From Bacteroidota bacterium (GTDB taxonomy: Bacteria > Bacteroidota > Ignavibacteria > OLB7), in assembly GCA_018266795.1 (NCBI GenBank), contig JAFDZV010000011.1:178129-242128 (forward strand): a stretch of DNA of 64,000 bases, written 5' to 3'. Position 1 is the first letter of the stretch. The number at the start of each line of letters is the position of its first letter. Below, piece after piece: positions 1-8,749 of this stretch. Position numbers and translations under genes: made by a program. The notes below the pieces were generated by a model. It saw nothing but the letters and a program-made list of their open reading frames with translations, searched no databases and was not told the origin of the DNA.

Positions 1-1099
1 ATTCCGGGCGCAGCTCCACCAGCGGAATCGGGAAGAACTCCGCTCCAACAACAAACCCCTGGGCCGTCGCGATCGGGCGCGCCGGGTTCTCCGTGGTTCC
101 ATGCTCGTACCTGCCGTTCAGCGTGAGCCACGGGTAGAGCTGGTAGCTTCCCATCACGCTGTAATTCCGGATTGTCCTGTTGTCCGCGTTGGAGGTCACC
201 ATCATCTCCCCCTGCAGCGAGGCACGGTCGTTCAGCCCCGCTCCTGCAAACACGTTCAGCATCCGGAAGCGGCCGTTCCCGTAGATGGATGCCCCCACCT
301 CGCCGTTCACCCCCTCCTCCAGCAATCGCGGCCAGAGCATCACGCGGGCCAGATAGGAGAGTTGCTTGGAGTCCACGGTGGGATCGGCCTGGGAGAGATT
401 GCGCGCCGAGAACGCGCCGAGATTCACCGTGAGCCACTGCTGCCCTTCATATGTAAGCTCCGCTCCAACCTCGTTGTAGTTCGGGGCGATGATCGGCGCA
501 GCAGACGAGGCAACATCGCGACGGATGAAGATCGTGTGATCGTCATATCGCAATCCGATACTCGGCTGGATGTATCCGGCCCTCAGCATCGGGGCCTCCA
601 TCGACGGCTGATACTGAACAACGGCATCGAACGCCGTCTGCCCCGGATAGCGCAGCGGCCCGGCATTGTACGCTCCGTACAGCGTAAGCCCATCCAGCGG
701 ATTGATTGCTATCGTGGGCGTGAGCTGCATCGGAATCACCATTCTCACGTCGTTTGGCGGGCGCCCAAGCTTCGCAACCTCGAAGCGCGTCTCGAGGCCG
801 AAGGAGACCAGTCCGTTCCAGTACGTGTTGCTCTCGTTCGCACGCAGCCACGGCAGCCCGAGCGAGTCCACGTTGAAGGCCCCGACCTCGTTCATCGTGC
901 TGTAGCCCAGGTCCGTGCGGATGGAACTTCCCTGCGGGTTGTAGTGGCATGCCGAACAGCGCGTGCCCGTGAGGAGCGCGAAGCGCGGGAGCGCCGTGGA
1001 GACGCTTGCCGAGCAGAGCAGCGCGGCAACCGTACAGAGCGCGACGGTACGTAGTACCGGACGATCGAAACGCGATGCCGCATGACGGCCGCCGGCCAC
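1..1099 (-). CDS. Haem c-motif (CxxCH) beta-barrel-like outer-membrane protein, C-terminus off the window
   Basis: The 3' end is cut by the window edge. I place the start at a GTG (1099) five bases after the stop of the Rieske gene, with AGGA just upstream. Residues 12-34 look like a signal peptide. CSACH at residues 48-52 is a single c-type haem motif. About 310 following residues have the alternating polar/aromatic pattern of a beta-barrel (for example LTLNGRYEHG). A haem motif near the N-terminus followed by a barrel resembles the layout of fused cytochrome-porins such as Cyc2, but homology was not tested. With the Rieske protein upstream, a role in electron transfer at the cell envelope is an inference. 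It could instead be a porin-like protein with a structural haem. Confidence 0.7.
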   Translation of the reverse strand, partial: MAGGRHAASRFDRPVLRTVALCTVAALLCSASVSTALPRFALLTGTRCSACHYNPQGSSIRTDLGYSTMNEVGAFNVDSLGLPWLRANESNTYWNGLVSFGLETRFEVAKLGRPPNDVRMVIPMQLTPTIAINPLDGLTLYGAYNAGPLRYPGQTAFDAVVQYQPSMEAPMLRAGYIQPSIGLRYDDHTIFIRRDVASSAAPIIAPNYNEVGAELTYEGQQWLTVNLGAFSARNLSQADPTVDSKQLSYLARVMLWPRLLEEGVNGEVGASIYGNGRFRMLNVFAGAGLNDRASLQGEMMVTSNADNRTIRNYSVMGSYQLYPWLTLNGRYEHGTTENPARPIATAQGFVVGAEFFPIPLVELRPE

Positions 1100-1103
1100 G
1101 TTC

Positions 1104-1595
1104 CTAACTGAAGTGGATGGTAACGGTTCCATTGGCGGCATTGTATGTGGTTGTATAGGAGGTGAGCGACCGAACCGCGGGACCGTTCTGAACGGTGCCG
1201 TTCAGGTCGAACCGGGAACCGTGACATGGGCAGGAGATAACGCCGCCGCTGGGTGTGTTGACGGTACATCCCTCGTGGGTGCAGCTCATCGAAACCGCCG
1301 CGTACTGGTCCGCCGCCTTTCGGACAACGAGAACCGGAGATCCTTCCGGTCCGTTCTCGGCCGTTGCAAGTGCCTGGCCGTCCGCGGTAAGCGTGGTCAC
1401 GTCCACAACGATCTCGCTCGGGCCGCCGGCGCTGCGCACGATCGAGACCTCGCATCCGCCGAGAAGCGGCGGCGCAAGCGCCAGCACCGCACCAATGCCA
1501 AGCATGCGCGTACAGGAGCATATGAACTCCCGACGTTCGTCGTTCACCGGCGACGGTCCGCGCAGGGTATCACCGCCTTCGCTCTGATAGTTCAT
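1104..1595 (-). CDS. Rieske [2Fe-2S] iron-sulfur protein, Tat-exported
   Basis: 163 residues. A twin-arginine stretch (R21-R22, RREFI) precedes a hydrophobic segment ending LGGC, so export by Tat and anchoring by helix or lipid are both possible. The cluster-binding signature is complete: CTHEGC (C105, H107, disulfide C110) and CPCHGS (C122, disulfide C124, H125). This is the classical bc1/arsenite-oxidase type rather than the dioxygenase ferredoxin type. No cytochrome b or cytochrome c1 gene sits beside it in the window. The next gene, 4 bp away, encodes a haem-motif barrel protein, so the two are probably co-transcribed and may pass electrons between periplasm and outer membrane (inference). 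Confidence 0.92.
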   Translation of the reverse strand: MNYQSEGGDTLRGPSPVNDERREFICSCTRMLGIGAVLALAPPLLGGCEVSIVRSAGGPSEIVVDVTTLTADGQALATAENGPEGSPVLVVRKAADQYAAVSMSCTHEGCTVNTPSGGVISCPCHGSRFDLNGTVQNGPAVRSLTSYTTTYNAANGTVTIHFS

Positions 1596-1930
1596 GCCTC
1601 TATGGTTGCCTGGTAGGTTCGCCCACTCGCTGCTTCACGCATACCTCATAACACCGCAGGTCGACAAATCATGACCGAGCCTCAGCAGCGCAATGCTGCG
1701 CCGGCCAGCGATGCAGACAGGGTGAAGCGGAAGATCCGTCGAGAGGATTCGTATGCGCCTGTTCGCCCAGTGCACACAGGCGATCGCGGCGCGATGGGGG
1801 ATACGTGTTGAAACATAAACACGGACACGGCGCATTTGTTTCCGTGTTGTGCTGCAGAAAGACAACAGCGATGGCGCAGATGTGACGGACGAATCGCGCA
1901 GACGGAACTTCGGGTCGCGAGGAACCGCCT
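1596..1930. other. Intergenic region upstream of the Rieske gene
   Basis: 335 bp without a supported gene. It must hold the promoter of the Rieske/haem-barrel pair and the end of the MFS transcript. The only structure I see is a hairpin at 1818-1848 (arms AACACGGA and TCCGTGTT, 15-nt loop). On the minus strand it is followed by a T-rich stretch, which suits a weak terminator for the MFS gene. Confidence 0.4.
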
Positions 1931-3253
1931 CTACCCCGGCACCGGCGCTGTGCGCCGCGGTTCCGGCAGGCGGGCGATGATCAGCAGACCAATGAATGCA
2001 ACGGTGCTCGCCAGACCGAACAGACCCTCGTACCCCACCAGGTCGCGCAGCGACGCGGCAACGCCGGCGGTTGCAAGAAGCACCAGCGCAATCACGGTGT
2101 TCATCAGACCGATATATGTCGGCCTGTCCAGCTCCGGAACGATCTCCAACGCATAGTTGATGCCGCCGTTGCCGATGCCTGAATCCACCGCGGCATTCAG
2201 AAAGAAGATGAGCCCGAACGCCCAGGACGGAAGCGAGAACCAGTGCGCGGCATAGCAGAGCGCAGTCGTCGAGCCGAGCAGCGCCAGACCGCAGGCGATC
2301 CTGAGCACGGTTCGATTCCCCACTCGATTGGAGAGCACGCCCCAGAAGAGATTCGCCACGATCAACCCGGCGAACTCCCAGCTGATGAACGTCCCCATCG
2401 TGGCGTCCGTGGCACCCAGATTATCCTTCGCGAAGAGCATGTAGAAGGGCATGCCGGCGAAGCAGAACATCAGAAGCGAACGGAAGAGCACGAAGCGCCG
2501 GAAGATGCGGTCGCGCCGGAGGATGGCGAGCGCGGTGCGCATCTGTTCGGCAACCGTGCGCCGCTGCGGGATCGACGTGGACGCCGGCTCCTTCACACGG
2601 CTCAGCAGAACGAAGCTCAGGCCGATCAGTATGGAGCCGCAGGTGAACGAAACAACGTAGCTGTAGGGATAGCCGAAGCCGGTGAAGATGGGAGCGATGA
2701 CACTCACGCCGAGAATCAGGCCGGCGATGCCGCTCGTGATGGAGCGCCAGCCGAAATACGTTCCGCGCCGTTCCTTCGGCGTGGTCTTTGCAACAAGCTC
2801 CAGGAACACGATGCCGGAGAAACCGCCGGCCATGGCAAAGAGCAGATAGCCGAGCACGAAGCAACCCAGTGCCGCCGGCACGGATTTCAGTGCAAGCCAT
2901 GCGGAGAGAATCGCAAGCAGCAACCCAACGAAGCGGATGAACGACGCGGCCCTGTAGAACGGCATCGTGCGCGGGCGATGCGCGATGTAGACCGCCGCGA
3001 GAAGCTGCGGCAGATGCCACCCCAACGTCTCGAAGTGCGCCGTGAGGCTGATCATCACGCTGGGCGCATTCAACGAGGCGAGGAATACCGGAATGATCGT
3101 GGTCTTGCTGAAGAACGAAAGCCCGGCATTGAAGAAGAGGCCGTTGGCGATGCCGAGAAGATAGTTGCGGCGGAAGTGAGGATAGCCCGTGGGTACATCC
3201 CGGATCAAGCCGGCCGCTGCTCGGGAGGAACGCGCGCGAATCCAGTGTACCAT
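1931..3253 (-). CDS. Major facilitator superfamily (MFS) transporter
   Basis: 440 residues when started at the ATG at 3253. The open frame continues upstream to 3454, but that part is repeat DNA and not protein-like. About 12 hydrophobic segments are visible, beginning with NYLLGIANGLFFNAGLSFFS, and a short basic loop after the second segment region (HRPRTMPF) is typical of MFS proteins. The substrate cannot be read from the sequence. It is a single gene: the Rieske gene is 336 bp downstream, and upstream lies a 278-bp leader with a strong hairpin and a duplicated motif that may regulate it. No clear Shine-Dalgarno sequence precedes the chosen ATG. Confidence 0.82.
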   Translation of the reverse strand: MVHWIRARSSRAAAGLIRDVPTGYPHFRRNYLLGIANGLFFNAGLSFFSKTTIIPVFLASLNAPSVMISLTAHFETLGWHLPQLLAAVYIAHRPRTMPFYRAASFIRFVGLLLAILSAWLALKSVPAALGCFVLGYLLFAMAGGFSGIVFLELVAKTTPKERRGTYFGWRSITSGIAGLILGVSVIAPIFTGFGYPYSYVVSFTCGSILIGLSFVLLSRVKEPASTSIPQRRTVAEQMRTALAILRRDRIFRRFVLFRSLLMFCFAGMPFYMLFAKDNLGATDATMGTFISWEFAGLIVANLFWGVLSNRVGNRTVLRIACGLALLGSTTALCYAAHWFSLPSWAFGLIFFLNAAVDSGIGNGGINYALEIVPELDRPTYIGLMNTVIALVLLATAGVAASLRDLVGYEGLFGLASTVAFIGLLIIARLPEPRRTAPVPG

Positions 3254-3309
3254 GCGCGAAACTACACGTTCGATACCGGAACGCAGGTTACGGGATGTGT
3301 CGCGGTGCG

Positions 3310-3477
3310 AAGAGAGGCAGAGGGTATCGGCAATGCATTGCGTCAGCCCCCCCAGTACAGAGGGAATTGATCCTTGACACTTCTTCGTGTGGTATCGCGT
3401 GTCGGGCCTGAATACAACTCGGGCCCGACACGTGAAAGAGAGCATCGGCAACAAGCTGCGTTCGGCCCCCTAGCACG
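3310..3477 (-). repeat. Imperfect direct repeat in the leader of the MFS gene
   Basis: Two copies of a roughly 40-bp motif lie about 125 bp apart (near 3310-3356 and 3437-3477). The shared core on the plus strand is ATCGGCAA, then a GCGT block, then a run of five or more C. Most core positions match. Both copies have the same orientation, upstream of the transporter ATG, with the hairpin at 3398-3432 between them. Confidence 0.55.
3398..3432. promoter_or_regulatory. Perfect 11-bp stem-loop in the MFS leader
   Basis: Arms CGTGTCGGGCC (3398-3408) and GGCCCGACACG (3422-3432) enclose a 13-nt loop. There is no T-run on either side, so it is not an ordinary intrinsic terminator. It could be an RNA control element or a protein-binding site in the transporter leader. 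I do not recognise a known riboswitch here. Confidence 0.5.
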
Positions 3478-3531
3478 CAGCATCACCATAGCATGTACCC
3501 CGAACGCACCTTCGAGCCGTGGACTCGCATC

Positions 3532-4554
3532 TTACGCTTTTCCGTCATCCTCGGAGGACGTTCCTCTGCGTGCGCTCCTGCGCTTCCGTCTCCGATGCCA
3601 GATCGGAAGGCCGATCAACGGTAGGCCGAGGCCGGCGATCAGCCACTGATTCGTGGAGTTGCCGAAGAACGATACCACGCGACGCCACGGCGTTACGGTA
3701 ACGACGATGGTCTTGTCGAACGATCGAATCAACTTGGGCTGATCCCCCCGAACAACCGTCGACACATTCAGATGCAGGCGCTTCTCGCGCCCCTCCTCCT
3801 TCGGTGTGATCGTCCAGCTCCACTTGCAGACAAAGCCTTGTTCCTTCAATTGAAATGGCTCGTTGCTTGATGCATGAACCACGAAATCGCGTTCGTCGGC
3901 AATCAACTCGGCCCCCACCTCTGCACCGACCCGAATCACCGTATCGACTCGAGCGCCGTGCCCCATGCTGTCAAGCCGCTTCATGGCAAGGCGCATCGTG
4001 TCGTCGTTCAATTCCGCAACGGCGTAGTACTCCTCTCCAACCTTCATTTCCTCGGGGCATTGAAATACGAACCGTGCACGGTTCAGACGATCGTACCAGT
4101 TCGACGCTGCGGCCGCCCCGCCGGACGTGTCGTGCCCGGCAGCCTTCACCGTGTCATGGGTCGTTGCTGCGCCGGATGCGATGGCCGGACGAGAGGAATC
4201 GGACATGCTCATACGAGATGAAGCATGCGCCGATGAATCCAGAGGGACCGAGGATGCATACGAGGCGGTGTCCGCCGGGCGCCGCCCGGTTATGGCTTCG
4301 TGGTTACCCGCGTCGGTACCGGACTTCCCGATCGAGCCCGACGTGTCTTTATGCATCGAATCAGCCAAGCCTTCAAACCCTTTGGATGTACCGGCTGCGG
4401 CATCGGAAGCCTTGTCGGCATAGGCGGCCGGAGTCGGCGCGGCAGCCGAGTCACCGCCCTTTATTTCTTCCACTGACTCCCTTTTCTTCCCACAACCGGT
4501 GCAGATACAGGCAAGACAGCATAACAGCATAATCAATTGCGCAACACGTTCCAT
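3532..4554 (-). CDS. Membrane-anchored protein with Ser/Ala/Thr-rich linker, unknown function
   Basis: 340 residues from the ATG at 4554, which has AGAGGG six bases upstream. The N-terminus is hydrophobic and Cys-rich (MLLCCLACICTGCGKK), like a lipoprotein or signal peptide. Residues about 25-150 are a low-complexity Ser/Ala/Thr/Asp linker. Residues about 155-285 form a compact beta-rich domain starting RFVFQCPEEMKVGEEYY. A transmembrane helix near 293-312 (WLIAGLGLPLIGLPIW) is followed by a strongly basic tail. The order suggests a periplasmic domain held at its C-terminus by an inner-membrane helix. I do not recognise the family. It is a single-gene unit; the 22-bp repeat array lies upstream. 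Confidence 0.65.
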   Translation of the reverse strand: MERVAQLIMLLCCLACICTGCGKKRESVEEIKGGDSAAAPTPAAYADKASDAAAGTSKGFEGLADSMHKDTSGSIGKSGTDAGNHEAITGRRPADTASYASSVPLDSSAHASSRMSMSDSSRPAIASGAATTHDTVKAAGHDTSGGAAAASNWYDRLNRARFVFQCPEEMKVGEEYYAVAELNDDTMRLAMKRLDSMGHGARVDTVIRVGAEVGAELIADERDFVVHASSNEPFQLKEQGFVCKWSWTITPKEEGREKRLHLNVSTVVRGDQPKLIRSFDKTIVVTVTPWRRVVSFFGNSTNQWLIAGLGLPLIGLPIWHRRRKRRSARRGTSSEDDGKA

Positions 4555-4869
4555 GGAATACCCTCTTACGAATTGAGTTGAACTGAGAGTTCCTGCCATT
4601 CGGCGCTGCAAGGCCCGCAGACTCTGAAGCACAGCGCGGTTTTGACAGGAACTGTACGTGAACACGAGTCGGGATGGCATCAACGAACATTCATGGCCAA
4701 TTGTGGCGCTCGCATGCGTACGGCGCATGACGAAACAATACGAACATGCACATCGCGATACGTGTAGATTTTTTTTCGCAGGGAGCAGTGCAACGCGTGG
4801 AGTGGCCGGCAACATAACCACGACGGAACACTGATGCAACCGCTCTCCACCTTCATGTTTATCATTGTT

Positions 4870-4979
4870 GTCGCGGAGTTCTCTCAATGCTGTCGCGGAG
4901 TTCTCTCAATGCTGTCGCGGAGTTCTCTCAATGCTGTCACGGAGTTCTCTCAATGCTGTCGCGGAGTTCTCTCCGCGAC
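4870..4979 (+). repeat. Tandem array of five 22-bp units ending in a palindrome
   Basis: Units start at 4870, 4892, 4914, 4936 and 4958. Each begins GTCGCGGAGTTCTCT. The first four continue CAATGCT (the fourth has one substitution), while the last continues CCGCGAC, so only the last unit can fold back (GTCGCGGAG with CTCCGCGAC). A single copy of this final palindromic unit, with one base changed, occurs at 34700-34721. Confidence 0.9.
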
Positions 4980-5002
4980 CATGCGCCGCCCGCTACCCCC
5001 GC

Positions 5003-5033
5003 TTGCATCATCCATACCTCCCCGCTATCTTCT
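5003..5033 (+). promoter_or_regulatory. Possible thrS promoter (Bacteroidota-like)
   Basis: CTTG at 5002-5005 is separated by 20 nt from TATCTTCT at 5026-5033, close to the Bacteroidota TTTG-N19-TAnnTTTG pattern. The implied leader before the thrS ATG is about 110 nt. The same CCGCTATCTTC string recurs before the GH105 gene at 21525-21535. Confidence 0.35.
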
Positions 5034-5152
5034 CTCCATCTAAACAAGCACGCCTGTTGTAGGGGCTACCCGATTCATTGTTGCACGAGACAGGGCAACG
5101 AGCGTGTACAGGCGTGCGCTCCGAGCCCTGTTTGCGTTATGGAACAAATCTG

Positions 5153-7162
5153 ATGATCACGATTACACTCCCTGACGGCTCCTCCCGCGAATACAACGCG
5201 GGGGTCACGGGTGCGGAGATCGCGGCCTCCATCTCCGGCGGTCTTGCCCGCGAAGCCGTAGGCATCCATGTCAACGGGCAACCGTACGATCTCAGCCGCC
5301 CGATCGAATCCGATGCTTCGATCCGCATCGTCACGTTCAACGATGATGACGGCAAGTCCATCTTCTGGCATTCCTCCGCCCACCTGATGGCGGAAGCGAT
5401 CGAGGCGCTCTATCCCGGCACGAAGTTCGGCATCGGCCCTCCCATCGAGAACGGCTTCTATTACGACATGGATATCGCCGGCGGGCACATGCTCTCGGTG
5501 GATGACCTGGATGCCGTGGAGAAGAAGATGAACGAGCTCGCGAAGCAGGACAACCGCTTCGAGCGCATCCCGATCTCCTGGGAGGAGGCCGTGGCCTACT
5601 TCCGCGAGAAGGGTGACGAGTACAAGCTGGAGCTGCTGGAGGACTTCAAGGACCGGGAGATCACGTTCTACCATCAGGGGAACTTCACGGATCTCTGCCG
5701 CGGCACGCACGTCCCCAGCACCGGGCGCATCAAGGCGATCAAGCTTCTCTCCGTCTCCTCCGCCTACTGGCGCGGCGACGTGAAGCGGAAGCAGCTTCAG
5801 CGCGTCTACGGCGTCACGTTCCCGAAGAAGTCCATGCTCGACGAGTATCTCGTGATGCTGGAGGAGGCGAAGAAGCGCGACCATCGCAAGCTTGGCCGCG
5901 AGCTGGAACTGTTCATGTTCACGCCGGAGATCGGCCAGGGGCTGCCGGTGTGGCTGCCGAAGGGAGCGGTGCTGCGCGAGACGCTGGTGGACCTTCTGCG
6001 GAGCGAGCAGCGCCGCCGCGGGTACGATCCCGTGGTGACGCCGCACATCGGCAATCTGGATCTGTACCGCACCAGCGGGCACTATCCCTATTACGCCGAG
6101 AGCCAGTTCACGCCGATCAAGCTGGAGGAGGATGAGGAGTATCTCCTGAAGCCGATGAACTGCCCGCACCATTGCCAGATCTACGCCTCGAAGCCGCGCA
6201 GCTACCGCGATCTCCCGGTGCGGCTGGCGGAGTTCGGCACGGTGTATCGCTACGAGAAGTCCGGGCAGTTGAACGGCCTTACGCGGGTGCGCGGGCTTAC
6301 ACAGGACGACGCGCATCTCTTCGTGCGCCCCGATCAGGTGCACGAGGAGCTGCATGGCGTGCTGGACCTCGTGCAGTTCGTTCTCTCGGTGGTGCACTTC
6401 CACAACTTCACGGTACGCCTCTCCTTCCGCGATCCCGAGAACAGCTCCAAGTACGTTGGCGACGACGCGCTCTGGGAGAATGCGGAGCGGGCTCTGCAGG
6501 AGGTTGCCGAGGCGCACGGCCTGAACTATACGATCGGCATCGGCGAGGCGGCGTTCTATGGGCCGAAGATCGACTTCATGGTGCGCGATGCGATCGGCCG
6601 TGAGTGGCAGATGGGAACGGTGCAGCTGGATTACAACCTGCCGAACCGTTTCAACCTGGAGTACACGGGGGCCGATGGCCAGAAGCATCGGCCGGTGATG
6701 ATTCACCGGGCGCCGTTCGGATCGCTGGAGCGGTTCATCGGCGTGCTGATCGAGCACTTCGCCGGCAACTTCCCGTTCTGGCTTACGCCGGTGCAGGCCG
6801 TTGTGCTGCCGCTATCGGAACACTATGTGGAGTACGCCCGAAGTGTACATGCACGCCTGCGGGCCGAGGGCTTCCGCGTGGATCTGGACGAGCGGAACGA
6901 GAAGATCGGCTACAAGATCCGCGAGGCGGAACTGCAGAAGATCCCGTACATGCTGATCGTTGGAGAGAAGGAACAAGCGGCAGGCGCCGCTGCCGTGCGC
7001 GTTCACGGCGAGGGGGACAAGGGACAGAAGACGATGGAGGAGATCATCGCCACGTTCGCCGAGCTGAGCGATCTGGAGAAGGTTGCCGAGGCCGGACGCG
7101 CGGATGCCGCCGCAGCGAAGGCGGAGGCGCAGAAGAAGGCGGAGATGTCTGACGCGGAGTAA
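5153..7162 (+). CDS. thrS: Threonyl-tRNA synthetase
   Basis: 669 residues from the ATG at 5153, where the TGS domain begins (ITITLPDGS). It charges tRNA-Thr in the cytoplasm. Domain order: TGS (1-65), editing/SAD domain with HSSAH and the CRGTH metal site, class II catalytic core with motif 2 region MNCPHH (zinc Cys near residue 336) and motif 3 RAPFGSLERFIGV, then the anticodon-binding domain (about 560-640). A 30-residue Ala/Lys/Glu-rich tail after residue 640 is longer than in most family members. No Shine-Dalgarno sequence is obvious. A perfect terminator follows at 7191-7241, so it is a single-gene unit. Confidence 0.97.
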   Translation: MITITLPDGSSREYNAGVTGAEIAASISGGLAREAVGIHVNGQPYDLSRPIESDASIRIVTFNDDDGKSIFWHSSAHLMAEAIEALYPGTKFGIGPPIENGFYYDMDIAGGHMLSVDDLDAVEKKMNELAKQDNRFERIPISWEEAVAYFREKGDEYKLELLEDFKDREITFYHQGNFTDLCRGTHVPSTGRIKAIKLLSVSSAYWRGDVKRKQLQRVYGVTFPKKSMLDEYLVMLEEAKKRDHRKLGRELELFMFTPEIGQGLPVWLPKGAVLRETLVDLLRSEQRRRGYDPVVTPHIGNLDLYRTSGHYPYYAESQFTPIKLEEDEEYLLKPMNCPHHCQIYASKPRSYRDLPVRLAEFGTVYRYEKSGQLNGLTRVRGLTQDDAHLFVRPDQVHEELHGVLDLVQFVLSVVHFHNFTVRLSFRDPENSSKYVGDDALWENAERALQEVAEAHGLNYTIGIGEAAFYGPKIDFMVRDAIGREWQMGTVQLDYNLPNRFNLEYTGADGQKHRPVMIHRAPFGSLERFIGVLIEHFAGNFPFWLTPVQAVVLPLSEHYVEYARSVHARLRAEGFRVDLDERNEKIGYKIREAELQKIPYMLIVGEKEQAAGAAAVRVHGEGDKGQKTMEEIIATFAELSDLEKVAEAGRADAAAAKAEAQKKAEMSDAE

Positions 7163-7190
7163 GCGCGGCGTCGGAGCAACGAACCTGCGC

Positions 7191-7241
7191 AAAACATCAG
7201 CGGGGCGATCCGGCACATCGGATCGCCCCGCTGATGTTTTT
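7191..7241 (+). terminator. Strong intrinsic terminator of thrS
   Basis: A perfect 22-bp stem: left arm 7191-7212, right arm 7219-7240, six-nt loop GCACAT, ending in TTTT. The arms also start with AAAA, so it can act in both directions. Confidence 0.9.
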
Positions 7242-7245
7242 AGGG

Positions 7246-7415
7246 GGTCAGTGGTCAGTGGTCAGTGGTCAGTGGTCAGTGGTCAGTGGTCAGTGGTCAG
7301 TGGTCAGTGGTCAGTGGTCAGTGGTCAGTGGTCAGTGGTCAGTGGTCAGTGGAAAATACAACCATCTTCAACTGACTACGAACAACTGACGACTGACTAC
7401 CAACCACTGACTTCC
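7246..7415. repeat. Heptanucleotide repeat (GGTCAGT)n plus degenerate heptads
   Basis: From 7246 to about 7352 there are roughly 15 near-perfect copies of GGTCAGT. From 7369 to about 7412 follow degenerate units in the opposite sense, still with a 7-bp period: AACTGAC, TACGAAC, AACTGAC, GACTGAC, TACCAAC, CACTGAC. This is family A of the intergenic heptad repeats in this window. Confidence 0.9.
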
Positions 7416-7421
7416 GGCCCC

Positions 7422-8204
7422 TCACCTGCTCTGGAAGAATCCGAAGAAGACGCCGAACTGAAGGCCGAAACCGTCGGAGCGAATCTCCGGGACATTCTTC
7501 ACCACCACGTCGTTGTCGTTGGTCCAGTCGCTGTAGGCGAAGGAGCCCTTGTAGCCTGCGCCGAGCCGAAGCATGAAGAACTGTGTGAAGGCGTACTCCA
7601 GATTCACCGCCGGATAGTAGAAGGCATGTGTATTGGAGATACGTGCGTTGTGGTCGCCCGCGCCCTGCGAGGAACTGAAGAGCGAGCCGAACGTGGGTCC
7701 GCCGGGGCCGGCCTGCGTCATCTCCACGCGGTACGTTTCCGGACCGAACATGATGCCGGGGAGGAGCGTGAGCGAATTGGTGACGCGCACGGCGTAATCG
7801 AGCTGGGCACCTGTTATCGAGGCGCTGAACCGGAGCGATCGCGTGGAGCTGTCCGCCGCGGTCTTCTGAACGATCTTCGATCCGCTCAACCCGAAGACGC
7901 CGAGGCGCAGATGCTGCACGAAGAAGAGGCTCACGAACGCGCCGCCGCCGTGCATGGTGACCGGCCCGGAGAAGTTGTCCAGGTTCAGACCGGCGGCAAC
8001 GTTGTTGAGTTCATCGTACTTCGGGAATGCCATCATCCCCAGGTAGCCGCCGCCAAGTGCAACGTAGTACTGCCGGGCATCATCCACGGGAATGTCGTCG
8101 AAGTTGAACTGCTCTCCACCCCCCTGTGCATGCAGCCGCAGGCAGGCGAGCAGGAGAAGTGCAACCAGCGCTGATGCGCGACGAACCGATATCTGAGCGT
8201 GCAT
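7422..8204 (-). CDS. Outer-membrane beta-barrel protein, unknown role
   Basis: 260 residues with a clear signal peptide (RRASALVALLLLACLRLHAQG). The mature part alternates polar and hydrophobic residues with repeated glycine/aromatic strands and ends in an aromatic-rich strand (FGVFFGFFQSR), as expected for a barrel of about 8-10 strands in the outer membrane. No catalytic motif is visible, and I cannot assign a specific family. It lies head-to-tail, in the same direction, with a second barrel protein 545 bp upstream, but the long gap makes a shared operon unlikely. Confidence 0.7.
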   Translation of the reverse strand: MHAQISVRRASALVALLLLACLRLHAQGGGEQFNFDDIPVDDARQYYVALGGGYLGMMAFPKYDELNNVAAGLNLDNFSGPVTMHGGGAFVSLFFVQHLRLGVFGLSGSKIVQKTAADSSTRSLRFSASITGAQLDYAVRVTNSLTLLPGIMFGPETYRVEMTQAGPGGPTFGSLFSSSQGAGDHNARISNTHAFYYPAVNLEYAFTQFFMLRLGAGYKGSFAYSDWTNDNDVVVKNVPEIRSDGFGLQFGVFFGFFQSR

Positions 8205-8749
8205 TGTTCTTCAAGTGTACTGATGTCCGCACGTCGCGCGCGAATGCGATCGGCAGGCGCACAAACGTACTAAGAGTTCCCAACACAACCGAAATGTTGT
8301 CCGGTTCCGCTCGATGTATTCGTGCCCCAGCCGGCTGTTCGCGTCAGGACCCTTCGCCGCGCGTTGCACGCGCAACTCAGGGTGACCACGTACTACAGCG
8401 AGCCTGGATCCGTCCATCGGACGGGATCCAAGCGAGCGTCCAAAGAACCAGGCGCCCGGTGACCAATGGCCATCGATGGCGTTCGAGGCCGTTCTGTTGG
8501 GAACTCCAAGAATTCCAGACGGAACGTCCTTTCGCTCCCGGCGGATACGCGGCGCGGTGCAGACGCGGCGCGCACCATCCAGGAGCAGGCGTGCATCCTC
8601 GGTTCCGGGTTGTCTGCGTACGGAGTCGCCGAAGGCCGCCGCCGCACGCGGGTGATCTGCACCATACAGACGCGAGCGGCCCTCCGATCGTACCATCGAA
8701 GGGCCGCCTGCTCGAAATGTTGTTCGCGTTCCCCTCTTCAACAAGCTCC
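8205..8749. other. Intergenic region with two hairpins
   Basis: 545 bp without a supported gene; overlapping open frames on both strands look random. Two structures stand out. At 8405-8430 TGGATCCGTCC faces GGACGGGATCCA across a three-base loop, with one bulge. At 8676-8707 GCGGCCCT faces AGGGCCGC with an inner CGAT/ATCG stem. The second lies just after the stop of the 8750-9448 gene and may end its transcript. Confidence 0.45.

Larger units (their letters stand above)
4555..5152. other. Divergent intergenic region between the anchored protein and thrS
   Basis: 598 bp separating two divergent genes. It contains an AT-rich patch near 4768 (a run of eight T), the five-copy 22-bp repeat at 4870-4979, and a plausible thrS promoter at 5003-5033. 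Open frames across the repeat encode only the repeated octapeptide-like string and are not supported. Confidence 0.5.

Noticed and set aside
3254-3476. N-terminal extension of the MFS protein or a 62-codon ORF
   Set aside because: The extra codons come from the duplicated leader motif and hairpin; MFS proteins normally begin near the chosen ATG.
4870-4979. CRISPR array
   Set aside because: The 22-bp units are adjacent with no unique spacers, and no cas genes are nearby.
7246-7352. CRISPR or coding repeat
   Set aside because: A 7-bp unit with no spacers; the period is not a multiple of three.
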